From: Silene latifolia
Taxonomy: Eukaryota; Streptophyta; Magnoliopsida; Caryophyllales; Caryophyllaceae
Direction: 5' to 3'
Length of the DNA: 64,000 nt
Assembly (NCBI RefSeq): GCF_048544455.1
Contig: NC_133537.1
Coordinates: 2,897,807 to 2,961,806 of the forward strand
Positions 13,101 to 24,800 of this stretch are shown piece after piece (position 1 is the first letter of the stretch; each line of letters opens with the position of its first letter). A program made the position numbers and the translations under genes. The notes below the pieces were generated by a model. The model was given only the letters and a program-made list of their open reading frames with translations, had not been told where the DNA came from and did no database searches.

Positions 13101-16100
13101 TTCAATTTCAGGAATCAATCTGTTCGATTTCAGCCTCAAATAACGAGCTATAACACATTTTTCACGATAATCCGAGTTTCGGCGAATGCTGGTTTTTGGC
13201 ACACCGGCACCCCCAAATGTCTTCCGTTGGTGCTCAAACTTTGCGTGGCAGCTTTATCTGACCCGAGGAACTTTCAATGTGATTTCCGGAGAATTTTGTT
13301 CCGGAATCCCGAAAAACCGTGTATTATACACTTCAATTTCAACCGTTCGGAAGGTCGTATCGGACCCTGTTTCTTTTTCTCCCTGTTTTTCAATCACGCG
13401 TCCGAGCTCATTTCAGTAATCAACCTGTTCGATTTCAGCCTCAAATAACGAGCTTTAAAACATTTTTCACGATAATCCGAGTTTCGGCGAATGCTGGTTT
13501 GTGGCACACCGGCACGCCCAAATGTCTTCCGTTGGTGCTCAAACTTTGCGTGACCGCTTTATCTGACCCGAGGAACTTTCTATTTGATTTCCGGAGAATT
13601 TTGTTCCGGGACCCCGGAATCCCGAAAAACCGTGTATTATACACTTCAATTTCATCCGTTCGGAAGGTCGTACCAGACCCATTTCTTTTTCTCCCTGTTT
13701 TTCAATCACGCGTCCGAGCTCATTTCAGGAATCAACCTGTTCGATTTCAGGAATCAACCTGTTCGATTTCAGCCTCAAATAACGAGCTTTAACACATTTT
13801 TCACGATAATCCGAGTTTCGGCGAATGCTGGTTTGTGGCACACCGGCACCTCCATATGTCTTCCGTTGGTGCTCAAACTTTGCGTGGCAGCTTTATCTGA
13901 CCGGGTCTAACTTTCAATGTGATTTCCGACGAATTTTGTTCCGGGACCCCGGAATCCCGAAAAACCGTGTATTATACACTTCAATTTCAGCCGTTCAGAA
14001 GGTCGTACCGGACCATGTTTCTTTTTCTCCCTGTTTTTCAATCACGCGTCCAAGCTCATTTCAAAAATCAACCTATTCGATTTCAGAAATCAATCTGTTC
14101 GATTTCAGCCTCAAATAACGAGCTTTAACACATTTTTCACGATAATCCGAGTTTCGGCGAATAATGGTTTGTGGCACACCGGCACCCCCAAATGTCTTCC
14201 GTTGGTGCTCAAACTTTGCGTGGCCCCTTTATCTGACCCGAGGAACTTTCTATGTGATTTTCGGAGAATTTTGTTAAGGGACCGGAATCCGAAAAAAGTG
14301 TATTATACACTTCAATTTCGGCCGTTCGGAAGGTAATTTTAGGACCATGTTTCTTTTTCTCCCTGTTTTTCAATCACGCGTCCAAGCTCATTTCAAGAAT
14401 CAACCTGTTCGATTTCAGCCTCAAATAACGAGCTTTAACACATTTTTCACGATAATCCGAGTTTCGGCGAATGTTGGTTTGTGGCACATCGGCACCCCCA
14501 AATTTCTTCCGTTGGTGCTCAAACTTTGCGTGGCAGCTTTATCTGACCCGAGGAACTTTCAATGTGATTTCCGGAGAATTTTGTTTCGGGACCCCGGAAT
14601 CCCGAAAAACCGTGTAATATACACTTCAATTTCAGCCATTCGGAAGGTCGTACGGGACCATATTTCTTTTTCTCTCTGTTTTTCAATCACGCGTCCAAGC
14701 TCATTTCAAGAATAAACTGTTCGATTTCAGGAATCAATCTGTTCGATTTCAGCCTCAAATAACGAGCTTTAAATCATTTTTCACGATAATCCGAGTTTGG
14801 CGAATCTTTGGTTTTGGCACACCGGCACCCCCAAATGTCTTCCGTTGGTGCTCAAACTTTGCGTGGCCGCTTTATCGACCCGAGGAACTTTCTATGTGAT
14901 TTTCGGAGAATTTTGTGCGGGACACCCCGAGAATCCCGAAAAACCGTGTATTATACACTTCAATTTCAGCCGTTGGAAGGTAAATGCGGACCATGTTTCT
15001 TTTTCTCCTGTTTTTCAATCACGCGTCCAAGCTCATTTCAAGAATCAACCTGTTCGATTTCAGCCTCAAATAACGAGCTTTAACACATTTTTCACGATAA
15101 TCCGAGTTTCGGCGAATGTTGGTTTGTGGCACACCGGCACCCCCAAATGTTCTCCGTTGGTGCTCAAACTTTGCATGGCAGCTTTATCTGACCCGAGGAA
15201 CTTTCAATGTGATTTCCGGGTAATTTTGTACCGGGACCCCGGAATTCCGAAAAACCGTGTATTATACACTTCAATTTCAGCCGTTCGGAAGGTCGTACCG
15301 GACCATGTTTCTTTTTCTCCCTGTTTTTCAATCACGCGTCCAAGCTCATTTCAAGAATCAACCTGTTTGATTTCAGGAATCAATCTGTTCGATTTCAGCC
15401 TCAAATAACGAGCTTTAACACATTTTTCACGATAATCCGAGTTTCGGCGAATGCTGGTTTGTGGCACACCGGCACCCCCAAATGTCTTCCGTTGGTGCTC
15501 AAACTTTGCGTGGCAGCTTTATCTGACCCGAGGAACTTTCAATGTGATTTCGGAGAATTTTGTTCGGGACCGGAATCAGAAAAACCGTGTATTATACACT
15601 TCAATTTCAACCGTTCGGAAGGTCGTATCGGACCCTGTTTCTTTTTCTCCCTGTTTTTCAATCACGCGTCCGAGCTCATTTCAGGAATCAACCTGTTCGA
15701 TTTCAGCCTCAAATAACGAGCTTTAAAACATTTTTCACGATAATCCGAGTTTCGGCGAATGCTGGTTTGTGGCACACCGGCACCCCCAAATGTCTTCCGT
15801 TGGTGCTCAAACTTTGCGTGGCCGCTTAATCTGACCCGAGGAACTTTCTATGTGATTTCCGGAGAATTTTGTTCCGGGACCCCGAAATCCCGAAAAACCG
15901 TGTATTATACACTTCAATTTCAGCCGTTCGGAAGGTCGTACCAGACCCATTTCTTTTTCTCCCTGTTTTTCAATCACGCGTCCGAGCTCATTTCAGGAAT
16001 CAACCTGTTTGTTTTCAGGAATCAAACTGTTCGATTTCAGCCTCAAATAACGAGCTTTAACACATTTTTCACGATAATCCGAGTTTTGGCGAATGCTGGT

Positions 16101-18836
16101 TTGTGGCACACCGGCACCTCCATATGTCTTCCGTTGGTGCTCAAACTTTGCGTGGCAGCTTTATCTCGACCCGAGGAACTTTCAATGTGATTTCGGAGAA
16201 TTTTGTTCCGGGACCCGAAATCCCGAAAAACCGTGTATTATACACTTCAATTTCAGCCATTCGGAAGGTCGTACCAGACCATATTTCTTTTTCTCTCTGT
16301 TTTTCAATCACGCGTCCAAGCTCATTTCAAGAATCAACCTGTTCGATTTCAGGAATCAATCTATTCGATTTCAGCCTCAAATAACGAGCTTTAACACATT
16401 TTCACGATAATCCAAGTTTCGGCGAATCTTTGGTTTGTGGCACACAGGCATCCCCAAATGTCTTCCGTTGGTGCTCAAACTTTGCGTGGCCGCTTTATCA
16501 GACCCGAGGAACTTTCTATGTGATTTCGGAGAATTTTGTGCGGGGACCCCGAATCCCGAAAAACCGTGTATTATACACTTCAATTTTAGCCGTTCGGAAG
16601 GTCGTACTAGGACCATGTTTCTTTTTTCTCCTGTTTTTCAATCACGCGTCCAAGCTCATTTCAAGAATCAACTGTTCGATTTCAGCCTCAAATAACGAGC
16701 TTTAACACATTTTCACGATAATCGGAGTTTCGGCGAATCTTTGGTTTGTGGCACACCGGCACCCCCAAATGTTCTCCGTTGGTGCTCAAACTTTGCGTGG
16801 CAGCTTTATCTGACCCGAGGAACTTTCAATGTGATTTCCGGGGAATTTTGTACCGGGACACGGGAATTCCGAAAAACCGTGTATTATACACTTCAATTTC
16901 AGCCGTTCGGAAGGTAAATGGGACCATGTTTCTTTTTCTCCTGTTTTTCAATCACGCATCCAAGCTCATTTCAAGAATCAACCTGTTCGATTTCAGGAAT
17001 CAATCGATTCGATTTCGAGGCTCAAATAACGAGCTTTAACACATTTTCACGATAATCCGAGTTTCGCGAATCTTTGGTTTGTGGCACACCGGCACCCCCA
17101 TATGTCTTCCGTTGGTGCTCAAACTTTGCGTGGCCGCTTTATCTGACCCTTGGAACTTTCTATGTGATTTCCAGAGAATTTTGTTAAGGGACCCCAGAAT
17201 CCCGAAAAACCGTGTATTATACACTTCAATTTTATCCGTTCGGAAGGTCGTACCGGACCATGTTTCTTTTTCTCCCTGTTTTTCAATCACGCGTCCAAGC
17301 TCATTTCAAGAATCAACCTGTTCGATTTCAGGAATCAATCTGTTCGATTTTAGCCTCAAATAACGAGCTTTAACACATTTTTCACGATAATCCGAGTTTT
17401 GCGAATCTTTGGTTTTGGCACACCGGCACCCCCAAATGTCTTCCGTTGGTGCTCAAACTTTGCGTGGCAGCTTTATCTAACCCGAGGAACTTTCAATGTG
17501 ATTTCCGGAGAATTTTGTTCGGGACCCGGAATCCAGAAAAACCATGTATTATACACTTTAATTTCGGTAGTTCGGAAGGTCGTACCGGACCATGTTTTTT
17601 TCCTCCTGTTTTTCAATCACGCGTCCAAGCTCATTTCAAGAATCAACTTTGTTCGATTTGGAATCAATACATTCGATTTCGGACCTCAAATAACGAGCTT
17701 TAACACATTTTCACGATAATCCGAGTTTCGCGAATCTTTGGTTTGTGGCACACCGGCACCCCAAATGTCTTCCGTTGGTGCTCAAACTTTGCGTGGCGCT
17801 TTATCGACCCGAGGAACTTTCTATGTGATTTCCGGAGAATTTTGTGCGGGGACCCCGGAATCCGAAAAACCGTGTATTATACACTTCAATTTCAGCCGTT
17901 CAGAAGGTAAATCGGACCATGTTTCTTTTTCTCCTGTTTTTCAATCACGCGTCCAAGCTCATTTCAAGAATCAACTTGTTCGATTTCAGCCTCAAATAAC
18001 GAGCTTTAACACATTTTCACGATAATCAAAGTTTGGCGAATCTTTGGTTTGTGGCACACCGGCACCCCAAATGTTCTCGTTGGTGCTCAAACTTTGCGTG
18101 GCGGCTTTATCGACCGAGGAACTTTCAATGTGATTTGGGAATTTTTGTCGGGACACGGGAATTCAGAAAAACCGTGTATTATACACTTCAATTTGTACCG
18201 TTCGGAAGGTAAATGCAGGACCATGTTTCTTTTTCTCCTGTTTTTCAATCACGCCTCCAAGCTCATTTCAAGAATCAACTTTGTTCGATTTGGGAATCAA
18301 TCGATTCGATTTCGAGGCTCAAATAACGAGCTTTAACACATTTTCACGATAATCAGAGTTTCGGCGAATCTTTGGTTTGTGGCACACGGCACCCCCATAT
18401 GTCTTCCGTTGGTGCTCAAACTTTGCGTGGCGCTTTATCGACCCGAGGAACTTTCTATGTGATTTCGAGAGAATTTTGTAAAGGGACCGGAATCGGCAGT
18501 GTATTATACACTTCAATTTTATCCGTTCGGAAGGGAAGGTCGTGGGACCATGTTTCTTTTTCTCCTGTTTTTCAATCACGCGTCCAAGCTCATTTCAAGA
18601 ATCAACCTGTTCGATTTGAGGAATCAATACATTCGATTTCAGCCTCAAATAACGAGCTTTAACACATTTTCACGATAATCAGAGTTTCGGCGAATCTTTG
18701 GTTTGTGGCACACCGGCACCCCAAATGTCTTCCGTTGGTGCTCAAACTTTGCGTGGCGGCTTTATCTAACCCGAGGAACTTTCAATGTGATTTCCAGAGA
18801 ATTTTGTTCCGGATCTTAATCCCAAAAACCATGTAT
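7139..18836 (+). repeat. Satellite array, block B (same monomer, forward orientation)
   Basis: The satellite continues with every monomer reverse-complemented relative to 1-7138. The switch falls within 3 bp of shared sequence (GTG, 7136-7138). Variant monomers recur in the same order at about 5.86-kb spacing: the GCTGGTTTTTGGC variant is at 7332 and 13188, and the monomer runs beginning near 9607 and 10009 reappear near 15451 and 15869. The block is therefore organised as a higher-order repeat of about 18 monomers, present about twice. The last kilobase (17.4-18.8 kb) is rich in one- to three-base deletions. The longest open frame, 9305-10525, crosses monomer boundaries only because indels keep the frame; it is not considered a gene. 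Confidence 0.96.
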
Positions 18837-18870
18837 CGGATTCCGGGTTCAAACAAAATTCTCCGGAAAT
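18800..18870. other. Satellite orientation switch 2 (foldback junction)
   Basis: Forward-orientation sequence containing GAATTTTGTTCCGGATC meets reverse-orientation sequence containing GATTCCGGGTTCAAACAAAATTC. The two sides form an imperfect inverted repeat around a short centre at about 18826-18838. The monomer phases at this junction and at switch 1 do not fit the two ends of one clean inversion. Confidence 0.85.
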
Positions 18871-21800
18871 CACATAGAAAGTTTCGGTCGATAAAGCGCC
18901 ACGCAAAGTTTGAGCACCAACGGAAGACATTTGGGAGTGCCGGTGTGCACAAACCAAAGATTCGCCGAAACTCTGATTATCGTGAAAATGTGTTAAAGCT
19001 CGTTATTTGAGGCTGAAATCGAAATGTTAATTCCTGAAATCGAATAGGTTGATTTTTGAAATGAGCTTGGACGCGTGATTGAAAAACAGGGAGAAAAAGA
19101 AACATGGTCCCATTTACCTTCCGAACTATTTAAATCAAGTGTATAATACACGGTTTTGCGGGATTCCGGTCCTGAACAAAATTCGCCGGAAATCACATTG
19201 AAAGATTGACTCGGTCGATAAAGCGCCACGCAAAGTTTGAGCACCAACGGAAGACATATGGAGGTGCCTTGTGTGCCACAAACCAAAGATTCGCCAAAAC
19301 TCCTGATTATCGTGAAAATGTGTTAAAGCTCGTTATTTGAGGCTGAAATCGAACAAAGTTGATTCCGAAATCAAACAGTTGATTCCGAAATGAGCTCTGA
19401 CGCGTGATTGAAAAAAACAGGAGAAAAAGAAATGGGTCCGTACGACCTTCCGAACGGATGAAATTGAAGTGTATAATACACGTTTTTCGGATTTCGGGTC
19501 CCTGAACAAAATTCTTAAATCACATAGAAAGTTCCTCGGGTCGATTAAGCTGCCACGCAAAGTTTGAGCACCAACGGAAGACATTTGGGGTGCCGTGTGC
19601 CACAAACCAAAGATTCGCGAAACCTGATTATCGTGAAAAATGTTTTAAAGCTCGTTATTTGAGGCTGAAATCGAACAAGTTGATTCCTGAAATGAGCTCG
19701 GACGCGTAATTGAAAAAAACAGGAGAAAAAGAAACAGTGGTCCGATACGACCTTCCGAACGGTTGAAATTGAAGTGTATAATACACTGTTTTCTGGATTC
19801 CGGTCCCGGAACAAAATTCTCCGGAAATCACATAGAAAGTTCCTCGGGTCGATAAAGCTGCCACGCAAAGTTTGAGCACCAACGGAAGACATTTGGGGTG
19901 CCGGTGTGCCACAAACCAAAGATTCGCCGAAACTCTGATTATCGTGAAAATGTGTTAAAGCTCGTTATTTGAGGCTGAAATCGAACAGATTGATTCCTGA
20001 AATCAAATAGGTTGATTCTTGAAATGAGCTTGGACGCGTGATTGAAAAACAGGGAGAAAAAGAAACATGGTCCGGTACGACCTTCCGAACTACCGAAATT
20101 GAAGTGTATAATACACGGTTTTTGAATTCGGGGTCCCGTGACAAAATTCCCGAAATCACATTGAAAGTTCCTCGGTCGATAAAGTCGCCATGCAAAGTTT
20201 GAGCACCAACGGAGAACATTTGGGGGTGCCGGTGTGCCACAAACCAACATTCGCCGAAACTCGGATTATCGTGAAAAATGTGTTAAAGCTCGTTATTTGA
20301 GGCTGAAATCGAACAGGTTGATTCTTGAAATGAGCTTGGACGCGTGATTGAAAAACAGAGAGAAAAAGAAACATGGTCCGCACGACCTTCCGAACGGCTA
20401 AAATTGAAGTGTATAATACACGGTTTTTCGGGATTCCGGGGTCCCGGAACAAAATTCTCCGGAAATCACATAGAAAGTTCCTCGGGTCGATAAAGCGGCC
20501 ACGCAAAGTTTGAGCACCAACGGAAGACATTTGGGGGTGCCGGTGTGCACAAACCAAAGATTCGCCGAAACTCTGATTATCGTGAAAATGTGTTAAAGCT
20601 CGTTATTTGAGACCAAATCGAACAGATTGATTCCCGAAATCGAATAGGTTGATTTTTGAAATGAGCTTGGACGCGTGATTGAAAAACAGGGAGAAAAAGA
20701 AACATGGTCCCGTACGACCTTCCGAACTACGAAATCAAGTGTATAATACACGGTTTTCGGGATTCCGGGGTCCCGGAACAAAATTCGCCGGAAATCACAT
20801 TGAAAGATTGACTCGGTCAGATAAAGCTGCCACGCAAAGTTTCAGCACCAACGGAAGACATATGGAGGTGCCGGTGTGCCACAAACCAAAGATTCGCCGA
20901 AACCCTGATTATCGTGAAAATGTGTTAAAGCTCGTTATTTGAGGCCGAAATCGAACAAAGTTGATTCACGAAATCAAACAGGTTGATTCCTGAAATGAGC
21001 TCGGACGCGTGATTGAAAAACAGGGAGAAAAAGAAATGGGTCCGGTACGACCTTCCGAACGGCTGAAATTGAAGTGTATAATACACGGTTTTTCGGGATT
21101 TCGGGGTCCCGGAACAAAATTCTCCGGAAATCACATAGAAAGTTCCTCGGGTCAGATTAAGCGGCCACGCAAAGTTTGAGCACCAACGGAAGACATTTGG
21201 GGGTGCCGGTGTGCCACAAACCAAAGATTCACGAAACTCTGATTATCGTGAAAAATGTTTTAAAGCTCGTTATTTGAGGTCAAATCGAAATCGAAAGTTG
21301 ATTCCGAAATGAGCTCGGACGCGTAATTGAAAAAACAGGGAGAAAAAGAAACAGTGGTCCGATACGACCTTCCGAACGGATGAAATTAAAGTGTATAATA
21401 CACGGTTTTTCGGGATTCCGGGGTCCCGAACAAAATTCTCCGGAAATCACATAGAAAGTTCCTCGGGTCGATAAAGCTCGCCACGCAAAGTTTGAGCACC
21501 AACGGAAGACATTTGGGGGTGCGGTGTGCCACAAACCAAGATTCGCCGAAACTCGGATTATCGTGAAAAATGTGTTAAAGCTCGTTATTTGAGGTCGAAA
21601 TCGAACAGATTGATTCCGAAATCAAACAGGTTGATTCTTGAAATGAGCTTGGACGCGTGATTGAAAAACAGGGAGAAAAAGAAACATGGTCCAGACGACC
21701 TTCCGAACTATTTGAAATTGAAGTGTATAATACACGGTTTTGAATTCGGGGTCCCGGTACAAAATTACCCGGAAATCACATTGAAAGTTCCTCGGGTCAG

Positions 21801-24800
21801 ATAAAGCTGCCATGCAAAGTTTGAGCACCAACGGAGAACATTTGGGGGTGCCGGTGTGCCACAAACCAACATTCGCCGAAACTCGGATTATCGTGAAAAA
21901 TGTGTTAAAGCTCATTATTTGAGGTCGAAATCGAACAAAGTTGATTCTTGAAATGAGCTTGGACGCGTGATTGAAAAACAGGTAGAAAAAGAAACATGGT
22001 CCAAGACGACCTTCCGAACGGCTAAAATTGAATTGTATAATACACGGTTTTCGGGATTCGGGGTCCTTGCACAAAATTCTCCTAAAATCACATAGAAAGT
22101 TCCTCGGGTCGATAAAGCGGCCACGCAAAGTTTGAGCACCAACGGAAGACATTTGGGGGTGCCGGTGTGCCACAAACCAGCATTCGCCGAAACTCGGATT
22201 ATCGTGAAAAATGTGTTAAAGCTCGTTATTTGAGGCTGAAATCGAACAGATTGATTCCTGAAATCGAACAGTTGATTCTTGAAATGAGCTTGGTCGCGTG
22301 ATTGAATAACAGAGAGAAAAAGAAATATGGTCCCGTACGACCTTCCGAATGGTAAAATTGAAGTGTATAATACACGGTTTTCGGGATTAGGGGTCCGGAA
22401 CAAAATTCTCCGGAAATCACATTGAAAGTTTCTCGGGTCAGATAAAGCTGCCACGCAAAGTTTGAGCACCAACGGAAGAAATTTGGGGGTGCCGGTGTGC
22501 CACAAACCAGCATTCGCCGAAACTCGGATTATCGTGAAAAATGTGTTAAAGCTCGTTATTTGAGGTGAAATCGAACAGATTGATTCCCTGAAATCAAACA
22601 GTTGATTCTTGAAATGAGCTTGGACGCGTGATTGAAAAACAGAGAGAAAAAGAAACATGGTCCAGCACGACCTTCCGAACGGTGAAATTGAAGTGTATAA
22701 TACACGGTTTTTGAATTCGGTCCCGGTACAAAATTACCCGGAAATCACATTGAAAGTTCCTCGGGTCAGATAAAGCTGCCATGCAAAGTTTGAGCACCAA
22801 CGGAGAACATTTGGGGGTGCCGGTGTGCCACAAACCAACATTCGCCGAAACTCGGATTATCGTGAAAAATGTTTTAAAGCTCATTATTTGAGGCTGAAAT
22901 CGAACAGGTTGATTCTTGAAATGAGCTTGGACGCGTGATTGAAAAACAGGGAGAAAAAGAAACATGGTCCAGTACGACCTTCTGAACGGCTAAAATTGAA
23001 TTGTATAATACACGGTTTTTCGGGATTCTGGGGTCCTTGCACAAAATTCTCCGGAAATCACATAGAAAGTTCCTCGGGTCAGATAAAGCGGCCACGCAAA
23101 GTTTGAGCACCAACGGAAGACATTTGGGGGTGCCGGTGTGCCACAAACCAGCATTCGCCGAAACTCGGATTATCGTGAAAAATGTGTTAAAGCTCGTTAT
23201 TTGAGGCTAAAATCGAACAGATTGATTCCTGAAATCGAACAGTTGATTCTTGAAATGAGCTTGGTCGCGTGATTGAATAACAGAGAGAAAAAGAAATATG
23301 GTCCCGTACGACCTTCCGAATGGCTGAAATTGAAGTGTATAATACACGGTTTTTCGGGATTCCGGGGTCCCGGAACAAAATTCTCCGGAAATCACATTGA
23401 AAGTTTCTCGGGTCAGATAAAGCTGCCACGCAAAGTTTGAGCACCAACGGAAGAAATTTGGGGGTGCCGGTGTGCCACAAACCAGCATTCGCCGAAACTC
23501 GGATTATCGTGAAAAATGTGTTAAAGCTCGTTATTTGAGGCTGAAATCGAACAGGTTGATTCTTGAAATGAGCTTGGACGCGTGATTGAAAAACAGAGAG
23601 AAAAAGAAACATGGTCCGGTACGACCTTCCGAACGGCTGAAATTGAAGTGTATAATACACGGTTTTTCGGGATTCCGGGGTCCCGGAACAAAATTCTCCG
23701 GAAATCACATAGAAAGTTCCTTGGGTCAGATAAAGCGGCCACGCAAAGTTTGAGCACCAACGGAAGACATTTGTGGGTGCCGGTGTGCCACAAACCAGCA
23801 TTCGCCGAAACTCGGATTATCGTGAAAAATGTGTTAAAGGTCGTTATTTGAGGCTGAAATCGAACAGATTGATTCCTGAAATCGAATAGGTTGATTTTTG
23901 AAATGAGCTTGGACGCGTGATTGAAAAACAGGGAGAAAAAGAAACATGGTCCGGTACGACCTTCCGAACGGCTGAAATTGAAGTGTATAATACACGGTTT
24001 TTCGGGATTCCGGGGTCCCGGAACAAAATTCGCCGGAAATCACATTGAAAGATTGACTCGGTCAGATAAAGCTGCCACGCAAAGTTTAAGCACCAACGGA
24101 AGACATATGGAGGTGCCGGTGTGCCACAAACCAGCATTCGCCGAAACTCGGATTATCGTGAAAAATGTGTTAAAGCTCGTTATTTGAGGCTGAAATCGAA
24201 CAGGTTGATTCCTGAAATCAAACAGGTTGATTCCTGAAATGAGCTCGGACGCGTGATTGAAAAACAGGGAGAAAAAGAAATGGGTCTGGTACGACCTTCC
24301 GAACGGATGAAATTGAAGTGTATAATACACGGTTTTTCGGGATTCCGGGGTCCCGGAACAAAATTCTCCGGAAATCAAATAGAAAGTTCCTCGGGTCAGA
24401 TAAAGCGGTCACGCAAAGTTTGAGCACCAACGGAAGACATTTGGGCGTGCCGGTGTGCCACAAACCAGCATTCGCCGAAACTCGGATTATCGTGAAAAAT
24501 GTTTTAAAGCTCGTTATTTGAGGCTGAAATCGAACAGGTTGATTCCTGAAATGAGCTCGGACGCGTGATTGAAAAACAGGGAGAAAAAGAAACAGGGTCC
24601 GATACGACCTTCCGAACGGTTGAAATTGAAGTGTATAATACACGGTTTTTCGGGATTCCGGGGTCCCGGAACAAAATTCTCCGGAAATCACATTGAAAGT
24701 TCCTCGGGTCAGATAAAGCTGCCACGCAAAGTTTGAGCACCAACGGAAGACATTTGGGGGTGCCGGTGTGCCACAAACCAGCATTCGCCGAAACTCGGAT

